A DNA stretch of 62,954 nucleotides, from positions 1 to 62,954 of the forward strand of contig NZ_JAPCID010000048.1 of the NCBI RefSeq assembly GCF_027587175.1, given 5' to 3'. Position numbers and translations under genes: made by a program. The notes under the pieces are model-generated. The model did no database searches. It was not told the origin of the DNA and saw only the letters and a program-made list of their open reading frames with translations. This DNA is from Solirubrobacter deserti. GTDB lineage: Bacteria; Actinomycetota; Thermoleophilia; Solirubrobacterales; Solirubrobacteraceae. Below, in pieces: positions 17,973 through 26,123 of this stretch (positions are counted from its first letter, which is position 1; every line of letters starts with the position of its first letter).

Positions 17973-19994
17973 CTAGTTCCGCTCCTCGAACACCACCGGT
18001 CGGTCCGGGGGGACGGTCCACTCGCCGCGGTCGTAGCGGATCGTCGTGCCGTCCGCGAGGCGGACCTTGGCGCGCCCGCACGTTGGCTCGCCCCACAGCG
18101 TCGCCTCGAGCGGGCGCTCGTGCTCGGGCGTGTCGCCGAGCCCGCGCGCGACGTGCTCGGCCGGGTAGGTGACGATCAACGCGCCGCGGCGGACCCACAG
18201 CGGGACCCGGTGCAGCGGCGCATCCGCGTCGACCTCGCCGCCACCGTGCACGTGCCGCCCGGTGGCGACCTCGATCCAGTCCCCGCGCGGCAGATCGACG
18301 TGCACCGAGCGCGCGCCGTCCTCGAGCACCGGCGCGACCCAGAAGGACGGCCCGAAGCCGTACGCGTCGGCGATCGACCAGCCGCGCACGTCGCTCGGGT
18401 CGGTCAACGCCAGCGGCCGGATGATCGGCAGGCCGGTGCGCTGCGCGGTCGCCGCCGCCGCGCGGATGTAGGGCACGAGCCGCTCGTGCAGGAGCACGTG
18501 CTCGCGGTAGAGGTCGAGCAGCTCGTCGTCGTAGGTCCACGCCTCCTGCTCGAAGCGGCTGTGCGCCTGCATCAGCGGCGTGAAGCAGCCGAACTGCACC
18601 CAGCGCGCGAGCAGCTCCTTCGTCGCGCGCGACACGAGCCGCTCGCCGAGGTACCCGCCGACGTCGTGCGACCAGTTGGAGAAGCCGCTCGCCGCGGCGT
18701 TGAGCGTCGCGGCCACCAGCGTCTTCAGCGACCAGAAGTCGCTCGGCTGGTCCCCGCCCCAGGTCACGCCGACAGCCTGTTGCCCCGTCCACCCCGGCCG
18801 GCCGAACAGCACGCCCGTCCCGGGATGCACCTCGTCCAGCGCCCGCTGCATCGAACGCCGGTACGCGAGCCCGTGCCCCCACGCGAACTCCGCCCCGGTC
18901 CGCCCGTCCGCGAACTGCACATCGTCGGGGAAGTACCAGCCCTCGCCGTCGTCGGCCTTGATGCCTTCGACCCCGAGCTCCAGCACCCGCTTGGCCTGCT
19001 CGCGCCACCACCGCTCGGCCGCGGGGCTCGTGAAGTCCACCGGCGAGCCCTTGCCCATCCACCACTTGGACACGAGCGGCTCGCCGTCGGCACCCCGCAC
19101 GAAGTGCTCGGGCTCGTAGTTGGGCGCCGGCTCGCGGTGCAGCCGGGCGGACTCGTCGTCGGGCGGGTACTGGCCCTCGCGCGAGTCCAGGTTCACCCAC
19201 GGCGCGACCCACACCACGGTGCGGACCCCGTCCTCTCGCAGCTTGGACACATACCCGCGCGCGTCCGGGAACTGGTGCGGGTTGAACTCCCACGTGTTGT
19301 ATTGCGTCGCCCAGGGTGAGTCCAGCACGATCGCGTCGAGCGCGATGCCGTGCCTGCGGTGCCCCGCCCAGTCCGCCTCGGCGTCCGTCTGGTGCGGGTA
19401 CACGTCGCGGCTCTTCCAGAACCCGTACGCCCACTCCGGCAGCACCGGCGGCAGCGATCCCGTGTACTCCAGGAACGCGCGCAGCCGCGCGGCCGGCGTC
19501 CGCTGCGTGAACAGGTGGACCTTCAACGGGCCGGAGGCCGAACGCACGGAGAGGACCACCTCGTCGCCGAGGTCGAAGCGCACGCCCGAGCCGTCGTTCT
19601 CGATCCATGCCGCCCAGCCGCGCGAGCACAGCACGAACGGCACCGGCGCGTAGTCGCCCTGCGGGATCCCGCCGACGTCGAGCATGTCCGGCGGGCAGTC
19701 CGGCCCGGTGTAGGCCCGGTCGGCGCCGAGCTGGACCCGCCGCCCGGCCTGATCGACGTGCAGTCCGTGCCGCGCGCCGAGCCCCACGAAGCGCTGCTCC
19801 GGGTGGCCCGGCAGCACGAGCGCGACCCGGTGACCGCCGGGCGCGACCGTCACCAGCTCGTGTCGCGGACCGAGCTGCTCGACGGTGAAATCATCCGAGT
19901 CGACGGGGTCCTCGAGCGTCTCGGCCGGGACCATCCCCTCGGTCAGCTGGATGAACTGATCCTCGGCTCGACCTTCCCATCTGCGCACCTTCAC
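17973..19994 (-). CDS. GH31-family alpha-glycosidase
   Basis: A 673-residue glycoside hydrolase of family 31. An N-terminal beta-sandwich precedes the (beta/alpha)8 barrel. The nucleophile aspartate is in GIKADDGEGW near residue 345. The acid/base region is WGGDQPSDF near residue 410, followed by WSHDVGG. A proximal beta-sheet domain ends the protein. No signal peptide is seen, so it probably acts in the cytoplasm on an alpha-linked glucoside or related sugar. GTG 19994 is the start. It is divergent from the PHP-GT4 gene across a 114-bp region with two candidate operator sites. Confidence 0.9.
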   Translation of the reverse strand: MKVRRWEGRAEDQFIQLTEGMVPAETLEDPVDSDDFTVEQLGPRHELVTVAPGGHRVALVLPGHPEQRFVGLGARHGLHVDQAGRRVQLGADRAYTGPDCPPDMLDVGGIPQGDYAPVPFVLCSRGWAAWIENDGSGVRFDLGDEVVLSVRSASGPLKVHLFTQRTPAARLRAFLEYTGSLPPVLPEWAYGFWKSRDVYPHQTDAEADWAGHRRHGIALDAIVLDSPWATQYNTWEFNPHQFPDARGYVSKLREDGVRTVVWVAPWVNLDSREGQYPPDDESARLHREPAPNYEPEHFVRGADGEPLVSKWWMGKGSPVDFTSPAAERWWREQAKRVLELGVEGIKADDGEGWYFPDDVQFADGRTGAEFAWGHGLAYRRSMQRALDEVHPGTGVLFGRPGWTGQQAVGVTWGGDQPSDFWSLKTLVAATLNAAASGFSNWSHDVGGYLGERLVSRATKELLARWVQFGCFTPLMQAHSRFEQEAWTYDDELLDLYREHVLLHERLVPYIRAAAATAQRTGLPIIRPLALTDPSDVRGWSIADAYGFGPSFWVAPVLEDGARSVHVDLPRGDWIEVATGRHVHGGGEVDADAPLHRVPLWVRRGALIVTYPAEHVARGLGDTPEHERPLEATLWGEPTCGRAKVRLADGTTIRYDRGEWTVPPDRPVVFEERN

Positions 19995-20007
19995 AGCGCT
20001 TGAGCTT

Positions 20008-20075
20008 CGACACCACTTCGGTGTGTCGTGCGGATGTTCACAAGACGATCACCGGTTGGTCGCGGCTTGATCACA
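20008..20075. promoter_or_regulatory. Divergent control region: UUCG hairpin and two TGTGA-type sites
   Basis: Between the GH31 and PHP-GT4 starts are three elements. A hairpin at 20008-20028 has a C(TTCG)G tetraloop and one bulged base. The sequence GGATGTTCACA at 20032-20042 is TGTGAACATCC on the other strand, a near match to the 11-mer before GT4 and the phosphodiester glycosidase gene. The weaker TGATCACA is at 20068-20075. The two sites are 33 bp apart, about three helical turns. Shared regulation is inferred. Confidence 0.4.
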
Positions 20076-20108
20076 AAACGCCTGCAGACCGGCACGATTC
20101 TCCGCCTC

Positions 20109-22355
20109 ATGACCACCAGCCGCGCGGACCTCCACTGCCACTCGACGGCATCCGAGGTGTCCAAGCTCGGTGTCCAGCGCTCTCTGGGCCTGCCGGAGTG
20201 CGCCACGCCGCCCGAGGAGGTCTACTCCCTGGCCAAGCGCCGCGGGATGGACTTCGTGACGATCACCGATCACGACACGATCGACGGTGTGTTGTCCATC
20301 GCCGACCGGCCGGATGTGTTCATCTCCGAGGAGCTGACCGCGCGCTTCAAGGGTGAGCCCCAGGCCGTGCACATCCTGTGCCTGGGCATCACGCCGGACG
20401 ATCACGAGTGGTTGCAGGCGCACGCCGATGACGTCGAGGTCATCGCCGAGTATCTGCGCACGAACGAGATCACCGCCTCGCTCGCGCATCCCTTCTACGC
20501 CGTCGAGGCCCCGCTGCAGCCGCGCCACCGGCGCCGGCTCGCGCAGCTGTTCGACGTCTGGGAGGTCCGCAACGGCTCCCGCGCGCCCGAGCTCAACCAC
20601 CCGGCCGCAATCTACGTCGAGACGCACGGCGGCACCGGCACGGGCGGCTCGGACGACCACGCGGGCGTGGACATCGGCCGCACGTGGTCGGAGACCCCGG
20701 CCGCCGCCACCCCGCAGGAGTTCCTCGCGCACATCCGCGCGGGTCACGTCGAGGCGATGGGTGAGCAGGGCTCCGCCGCCAAGTGGGCGCACGCCGCGAT
20801 GGCGCTGGCCATCCGCGCGCTCGGCCGCGGCGACTCCACGGCCGCGCCGGATCCCGCCGCGGTCCTGAAGATGGTCGAGCGCGTGATGACCGAGGGCGAT
20901 GCCCGCGCGGGCTCCGTCGGCGCCGACCTCGGCCCCGAGGACGGCCGCGCCCTGCTGCGCGCGTGGCTGGACGCGGTGGACCTGCGCATGAGCGAGCGCG
21001 AGCTGCTCACGCTCCTGCAGTCCGACGGTTTCTCGCACGCGGCCCTCGAGCGCCGCGCGCGGCGCTGCCACGAGCGCGGCCTCGAGCGCGCGGTCGCGAA
21101 GGCGATCGCCGCCCCGAACGAGATCGACGCGGCCGCCGAAGAGGTCTTCACCGCCTGCGTCGCGGCCATCCCGTACGCGCCCGCCGCCGCCTTCCTCGGC
21201 CGCGAGAAGAGCAAGCTCGCGCGCCGTGACGGTGAGCCGCTGCGCGTCGCGCTGGTCGCCGACGGCATCGGCGGCATGCACGGCGTCACCCACACGCTGG
21301 ACGAGATCCGCGAGCGCGGCGTGCCCGGGTTCGAGGTCGAGGTCATCGGCACCGACCCGCACGTGGACCGCCGCCTGTCCGCCGTGGCCGAGGTCGACAT
21401 CCCGTTCTACGCGGGCCTGCGCGTCGGCGTGCCGTCGCTGCCGGCGGTCGTCGAGGCCCTGAGCGAGGGCCGCTACGACGTCCTGCACCTGTGCTCGCCG
21501 GGCCCGGCCGGCGTCGCCTCGGCGCTGATCGGCAAGGTCCTCGGCATGCCGATCACGGGCTCCTACCACACCGAGCTCACGACCTACACGCAGATGCGCT
21601 CGGGCGACCAGAAGCTCGGCTTCGCGATGGAGGCGGCGCTGACCGCCTTCTACGGCGCCTGCGACGTGGTCCTGTCCCCCTCCGCCGTGTCCGACCAGCG
21701 GCTGCGCTCGATGGGCATCGACGGGATCGGCCGCTGGGACCGCGGCGTGGACGTCGAGCGCTTCTCGCCGACGCTGCGCGCGCGCGACAACGACGGCAAG
21801 GTGCGCGTGATGTACGCGGGCCGGCTCACCAAGGAGAAGGGCGTCGACCTGCTGGCCGACGCGTTCCTCGCCGCCCGCGCGCGCGACCCGCGCCTGGAGC
21901 TCGTGCTCGCCGGCGGCGGCCCCGAGGAGGAGGCGCTGCGCTCCCGCCTCGGCAGCGCCGGCACGTTCCTCGGCTGGCTCGAGGGCGACGGCCTGGCCCG
22001 CGCCTACGCGGACTCGGACCTCTTCCTCTTCTGCTCCCAGACGGACACCTTCGGGCAGGTGGTGCTGGAGGCACAGGCCTCGGGGCTGCCCGTCGTCGCC
22101 GTGGCGGCGGGCGGCCCCGTCGAGCTGATCGACTCGGGCCGCACCGGCATGCTGTGCCCGGCGAGCGCGAGCGCGCTGGCCGACGCCGTCTGCGGCCTGG
22201 CCGCCTCGCCCCCCGCCCGGGCCCGCCTGGCCCGCGGCGGCCTCAGCGCCGTCCGCGAACGCACGTGGGAGGCCTCGATGGCCGCCCTGGGCGCGGGCTG
22301 GATGCGTTCCCTCGCCGCCCGCGCCGCCGCGACCGGCGAGGTCCGCGCGGCATGA
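20109..22355 (+). CDS. PHP-domain/GT4 glycosyltransferase fusion protein
   Basis: A 748-residue two-domain protein. The N-terminal PHP phosphoesterase-like domain has the metal motifs ADLHCHST (residues 6-13), TITDHDTIDG (about 50), SLAHPFY (about 120) and GGSDDHAG (about 180). A linker of about 180 residues leads to a complete GT4 glycosyltransferase with YAGRLTKEKGVDLL, then CSQTDTFGQVVLEAQASGLP. A phosphoesterase joined to a glycosyltransferase suggests removal of a phosphate from, or proofreading of, the same sugar intermediate. That is inference. ATG 20109 begins right at the PHP domain; the frame is open upstream without homologous sequence. It leads the rightward gene series that continues to 26986. 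Confidence 0.87.
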   Translation: MTTSRADLHCHSTASEVSKLGVQRSLGLPECATPPEEVYSLAKRRGMDFVTITDHDTIDGVLSIADRPDVFISEELTARFKGEPQAVHILCLGITPDDHEWLQAHADDVEVIAEYLRTNEITASLAHPFYAVEAPLQPRHRRRLAQLFDVWEVRNGSRAPELNHPAAIYVETHGGTGTGGSDDHAGVDIGRTWSETPAAATPQEFLAHIRAGHVEAMGEQGSAAKWAHAAMALAIRALGRGDSTAAPDPAAVLKMVERVMTEGDARAGSVGADLGPEDGRALLRAWLDAVDLRMSERELLTLLQSDGFSHAALERRARRCHERGLERAVAKAIAAPNEIDAAAEEVFTACVAAIPYAPAAAFLGREKSKLARRDGEPLRVALVADGIGGMHGVTHTLDEIRERGVPGFEVEVIGTDPHVDRRLSAVAEVDIPFYAGLRVGVPSLPAVVEALSEGRYDVLHLCSPGPAGVASALIGKVLGMPITGSYHTELTTYTQMRSGDQKLGFAMEAALTAFYGACDVVLSPSAVSDQRLRSMGIDGIGRWDRGVDVERFSPTLRARDNDGKVRVMYAGRLTKEKGVDLLADAFLAARARDPRLELVLAGGGPEEEALRSRLGSAGTFLGWLEGDGLARAYADSDLFLFCSQTDTFGQVVLEAQASGLPVVAVAAGGPVELIDSGRTGMLCPASASALADAVCGLAASPPARARLARGGLSAVRERTWEASMAALGAGWMRSLAARAAATGEVRAA

Positions 22356-22405
22356 CCCGCAGCACCGCGGCACCCGACCCGGCAGCACAGCACCGACTCG
22401 CCCGC

Positions 22406-22434
22406 AACCTGAAGGGGTCTGACCCCTTTAGGTT
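22406..22434. repeat. AACCT/AGGTT palindromic element, copy 1
   Basis: A near-perfect palindrome of 29 bp: AACCTGAAGGGGTC, a central T, then GACCCCTTTAGGTT, with one mismatch between the arms. It lies between two glycosyltransferase genes. Its AT-containing ends contrast with the GC-rich surroundings. It could fold as a strong hairpin and act as a terminator or be a REP-like mobile repeat. Confidence 0.6.
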
Positions 22435-22517
22435 TGACCTTCGTGACCGCGCGCCGTTCGCGCACCTCCCCGACACGCCGCTTTCCGCGCACTTGCGCCA
22501 AACCGCCCTCGCCGGCG

Positions 22518-22556
22518 AACCTAAAGAAACATTAACGGGTCTGACCCCTTTAGGTT
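22518..22556. repeat. AACCT/AGGTT palindromic element, copy 2 with altered left arm
   Basis: The right half (GGGTCTGACCCCTTTAGGTT) is identical to copy 1. The left arm keeps AACCTAAAG and then diverges through GAAACATTAAC. The outer 9 bp still pair (AACCTAAAG with CTTTAGGTT). The two copies are about 110 bp apart in the same orientation, within a 214-bp non-coding gap. Confidence 0.55.
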
Positions 22557-22569
22557 CGGAGCCGGGCGC

Positions 22570-23682
22570 GTGAGCGTCGCGTTCGACGAGCGCGCGCCGC
22601 TGCGGCTCGTCGAGCCGGGGCGGCACCGCGTGGTCGACGTGGCGCTGTTCTACGGCGAACGCAGCGGCGGCATCCGTACCTACCTGAACGCCAAGGTGGC
22701 GTACGCCCAGCGGACCGGCGCGTTCGAGCACCGGCTCGTGGTCCCGGGCACGCAGCGCGACGTGAGCGGCCCGACGTGCGCGCTGCCGTCGGTGCGCGTG
22801 GCGCCGAACAACGGCTACCGCTGGCCCCTCGGCATCCGGCCGCTCGCCGACCTGCTGGTCGAGCTCGAGCCCGACTTCGTGCTCCTGCACGACCCGTTCT
22901 GGGCCCCGCGCGCCGCGGTCACCGCCGCCCGCTCGGTCGGCGCGCGCGTGGTGATGGTCCACCACGGTTCGCTGGACCTGGACGTCAACGCCATCCCCGG
23001 CCCGAACCGGCTCTACCGCCCCGCGCTCGGCGCCTGGATGCGCCGCGCCTACGGGCATGTGGACGCCGTCATGGCCGCGTGCGACCCGCTCGGCGACACC
23101 GGCCGCGAGGCGACGCTGCCGCTGCGCTTCGGCCTGGACCCCGCCTTCTTCCCCAGCGGCGGCACCGAGCGCGGGGACCACGTGCTGTACGCCGGCCGGC
23201 TGAGCCGCGAGAAGGGCGTCTTCGAGCTGCTGGAGGCCGCGGCGCGCTCGTCCGAGCCGTGGCCGCTGTGGCTGATGGGCACGGGCACGGCCGAGAACGC
23301 GATCGCCGCCCGCGCGCGCAAGCTCGGCGTCGCCGACCGCGTGCGCATGGTCGGCTACGAGAGCGACCGCGAGGCGCTCGCGCGCGCCTACGAGTCCGCC
23401 CGCTGCGTCGTGATGCCGGGCGAGCTGGAGACGTTCGGCCTGGTCGCGTTCGAGGCGGCCGCGAGCGGCGCCTCGGTCGTCGCGTGCACCTCCGCACCGT
23501 CCGCCCGCGTCGTCGGGCCGCTGGCCGAGACATTCGCACCGGGCGACATCGAAGGCCTCGCCGCCGCGATCGAACGCGCGCGGGCCGGCGTCCCGGACCG
23601 CCTCGCCGCGGCCCGCTTCGCCTCCGCGCACCGCTGGGAGCACGCGTTCGCGGCCGAGCTCGCCGACCTCGAGGCGCTGTGA
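22570..23682 (+). CDS. GT4-family glycosyltransferase
   Basis: A 370-residue glycosyltransferase. The N-terminal ERSGGIRTYLNAK is the glycine-rich acceptor loop. The C-terminal donor domain carries YAGRLSREKGVFELLEAA and MPGELETFGLVAFEAAASG, the E-x7-E motif. GTG 22570 follows the palindromic repeat region. The stop overlaps the ATG of the DUF2334 gene (TGATG), so the two are translated together. It probably adds a sugar in the same pathway as the PHP-GT4 fusion upstream. The acceptor is unknown. Confidence 0.87.
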   Translation: MSVAFDERAPLRLVEPGRHRVVDVALFYGERSGGIRTYLNAKVAYAQRTGAFEHRLVVPGTQRDVSGPTCALPSVRVAPNNGYRWPLGIRPLADLLVELEPDFVLLHDPFWAPRAAVTAARSVGARVVMVHHGSLDLDVNAIPGPNRLYRPALGAWMRRAYGHVDAVMAACDPLGDTGREATLPLRFGLDPAFFPSGGTERGDHVLYAGRLSREKGVFELLEAAARSSEPWPLWLMGTGTAENAIAARARKLGVADRVRMVGYESDREALARAYESARCVVMPGELETFGLVAFEAAASGASVVACTSAPSARVVGPLAETFAPGDIEGLAAAIERARAGVPDRLAAARFASAHRWEHAFAAELADLEAL

Positions 23683-24521
23683 TGGTCGGGCCGAACTCCA
23701 GCCAGCTCGCCGACGTCGACGAGATCGCGAAGCTGATGCTCGCCGCGGTCTCCGAGCGCGAGCTCACGCCGCCCCGGCCGGCCCACCACATCGGCACGCC
23801 CGTCCGCCCGGCACCGGTGGACGGCGCCAAGCTCGCGGTCGCGATCCACGACGTCGAGCCCACGAGCTTCCGCCGCTGCGTGGAGATCCGCGACTGGCTC
23901 CGCGACCACGGCGTCGACCGCGTCACGCTGCTCGTCATCCCGGCGCCGCAGCTGCACCCGTTCCCGTCGCGCTCGCCCGAGCTGAAGTACTGGCTGCTGG
24001 ACTGCCAGGACGCCGGTGACGCGATCGCCCAGCACGGCCTGCAGCACCGCCAGACGCGCCCGGGCCCGCTGCTCGCGCGCCCGATCCGCCACTGGCAGGG
24101 CGGGCGCGCCGCCGAGTACGCGGGGATGAGCGCGACCGCCGCCGCGGAGTCGGTCGAGGCCGGGCGGCGCGTGCTCGCCGACGCCGGCCTGCAGCCGCGC
24201 GGGTTCGTCGCCCCCGCCTACGCCTACACGGGCGCGCTGCGCCGCGCGCTCAGCGCGCGTTTCGACTGGTGGGCGACGCTGCTGCGCGTGCACGGGCGCG
24301 CGGACGTCCGCTCCCCGGCGCTCTGCCTCGGCACGTCGGGTGCGCTCAAGCGCGCGACGTCCCCCGCGTTCGTACGGGCCGGGGCGGCGCTGTCGCCGCG
24401 CGTGATGCGGCTGGACCTGCATCCGGCCGACTTCGACCATCCGCGTCACCTGGCCGCCCTCGAGCGGGTGCTGGGCCGGACGCGGGCCCGCACGGCGGTG
24501 ACCTACGACGACCTCTGCTGA
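23682..24521 (+). CDS. DUF2334-type polysaccharide deacetylase-like protein
   Basis: A 279-residue protein with the NodB-like deacetylase fold of the DUF2334 group. Visible features are VAIHDVEP (the first metal-binding aspartate, about residue 50), AQHGLQHR (the H-x3-H metal site, about residue 110), GFVAPAY, and a late LHPADFDH. No signal peptide or membrane segment is present, so a cytoplasmic substrate such as an N-acetylated sugar intermediate is likely. It overlaps the upstream GT4 gene by one base. It directly abuts the glycosidase downstream, whose start codon is unclear. Confidence 0.8.
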   Translation: MVGPNSSQLADVDEIAKLMLAAVSERELTPPRPAHHIGTPVRPAPVDGAKLAVAIHDVEPTSFRRCVEIRDWLRDHGVDRVTLLVIPAPQLHPFPSRSPELKYWLLDCQDAGDAIAQHGLQHRQTRPGPLLARPIRHWQGGRAAEYAGMSATAAAESVEAGRRVLADAGLQPRGFVAPAYAYTGALRRALSARFDWWATLLRVHGRADVRSPALCLGTSGALKRATSPAFVRAGAALSPRVMRLDLHPADFDHPRHLAALERVLGRTRARTAVTYDDLC

Positions 24522-24528
24522 GGACGTC

Positions 24529-25722
24529 CTGCGCGCCAACTGGCGCGAGGGCATCCGCCGCGACGGGACGCCGTACGCCTTCACCTGTCCCTCGCCGCGC
24601 CGCTACCAGCACCAGTGGTTCTGGGACTCGTGCTTCCACGCCGTCGCGTGGTCGCACCTCGACCCCGAGCGCGGCCGGCAGGAGCTGCGCACGCTCATGC
24701 GCGCGGGCCGGCCGGACGGGTTCGTCCCGCACACCGCGTTCTGGAACGCGTCCCCGCTGTGGCGCCGGGCGCCGCTCTACGCCACCGCGAGCTACCGCGG
24801 CGACACGGGCACCGAGTCGATCCAGACGCCGCTGCTGCCGGTCGCGTGGGAGCGCGTCGGCGGCGCCACGCCGGACGACCTCGCGTTCCTGGAGGCGCAC
24901 GCGCGCTGGCTGATCCGCGAGCGCGATCCCGACGGCGACGGGCTGATCACGATCCTGCTACCGGACGAGTCCGGCCTCGACGACTCGCCCAAGTACGACG
25001 CGGTCTACGGCCGGCTCGCACACTGGAAGCCCGGCTACGCGCGGCTCGTCCAGCGCTGCCGCCGCGCACGCTGGAGCGCCGCGACGCTCGCGCGCACCAC
25101 GGACGAACACGTCGAGGACGTGCTGGTCAACGTCGCGCACGCGCTCTCGCTGCGCTCGCTCGCGCGGCTGACCGGCAACGCGGAGTGGGACGAGCACGCC
25201 GCGCGCACCGAGGCCGCGCTGGTGGAACGGTGCTGGAACGAGCGCCGCGGCCTGTTCTTCGACCTCGCCGGCCGCTCCGAGACGCAGGTCGAGCTGTCCA
25301 CCTGGTCCTCGCTGGCGCCGCTCGCGCTGGTCGGCATCCCGCGCGAGCTGCGCGAGCGGGTCGCCAACGAGCACCTGCTGCACCGCCGCCGCTACTGGGC
25401 GCGCTTCGGCGTGCCCAGCGTGTCGATGGAGGAGCCTTCGTTCCGGCCCGGCTTCAACGCCTACCGGACCTGGCGCGGCGCGGCGTGGATGAACACGAAC
25501 TGGCTGATGGTCGGCGGCCTGCGCGCGCTCGGTGCCGACGACGAGGCCGACACGCTGGCCGCGGGCGCGCTGGCCGCCGTCGAGCGCAGCGGGTACCGCG
25601 AGTACTACCACCCGCGCACGGGCTCCGGGCACGGCGAGCAGCGCTTCGGGTTCGCGACGCTCGCGATCGACCTCCCGAGCGGGTTTCCGGCCACGGGCGG
25701 GCGGGTAGCGCGGTCGGCGTGA
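24529..25722 (+). CDS. MGH1-like (GH63-related) alpha-glycosidase; start codon unusual
   Basis: About 397 residues of an (alpha/alpha)6-barrel glycosidase resembling actinobacterial glucosylglycerate/mannosylglycerate hydrolases and GH63 enzymes. The N-terminal YQHQWFWDSCFHAVAW and the later ARFGVPSVSMEEPSF and WRGAAWMNTNWLMVGG blocks are characteristic. No ATG, GTG or TTG occurs in frame before 24697, although clear family sequence begins by 24520. The CTG at 24529 with GAGGA just upstream is used here as the least unlikely start. A +1 frameshift from the deacetylase would also work, as would a base error. The stop overlaps the next GTG (GTGA). Confidence 0.72.
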   Translation: MRANWREGIRRDGTPYAFTCPSPRRYQHQWFWDSCFHAVAWSHLDPERGRQELRTLMRAGRPDGFVPHTAFWNASPLWRRAPLYATASYRGDTGTESIQTPLLPVAWERVGGATPDDLAFLEAHARWLIRERDPDGDGLITILLPDESGLDDSPKYDAVYGRLAHWKPGYARLVQRCRRARWSAATLARTTDEHVEDVLVNVAHALSLRSLARLTGNAEWDEHAARTEAALVERCWNERRGLFFDLAGRSETQVELSTWSSLAPLALVGIPRELRERVANEHLLHRRRYWARFGVPSVSMEEPSFRPGFNAYRTWRGAAWMNTNWLMVGGLRALGADDEADTLAAGALAAVERSGYREYYHPRTGSGHGEQRFGFATLAIDLPSGFPATGGRVARSA

Positions 25723-26123
25723 AACTGCTCGTCGTCACCCCTGAGCCGATCGACGCCGACTTCCTGCGCTCGACCCTCGGCGACGAGGTCGAGGGCGCGG
25801 AGGTGCTCGTGCTCTCGCCCGCCACCAACCAGTCCAAGCTGGCCTTCTGGGTGTCCGACCCCGACGACGCGATCGCGGAGGCCGAACACGCCCAGACCGA
25901 GACCGTCGAGCGGCTGGAGGAGGATGGCGTGGACGCCGCCGGCCAGGTGGGAGAATCCGAGCCGGCCCAGGCCATCGACGACGCGCTGGTGACCTTCAAG
26001 GCCGACCGCATCGTGATCTTCTCCCACCCCGAAGGCGACCGCGACTACCGCGAGGACGAGGCGATCGCCGCCGGCGAGGCCCGCTGGAACGTCCCCGTCA
26101 CCCACGCGCTGATCTCTCGCTGA
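25719..26123 (+). CDS. Small UspA-like protein
   Basis: A 134-residue alpha/beta protein. It begins KLLVVTPEP, has a central acidic helix, and ends with DRIVIFSHPEGDRDYRE and VPVTHALISR. The pattern resembles the universal stress protein fold, but the ATP-binding G-2x-G-9x-G signature is not evident. The function is unknown. It overlaps the glycosidase upstream (GTGA) and the tocopherol cyclase-like gene downstream (CTGA), so it sits in a tightly coupled rightward series. Confidence 0.65.
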   Translation: MKLLVVTPEPIDADFLRSTLGDEVEGAEVLVLSPATNQSKLAFWVSDPDDAIAEAEHAQTETVERLEEDGVDAAGQVGESEPAQAIDDALVTFKADRIVIFSHPEGDRDYREDEAIAAGEARWNVPVTHALISR

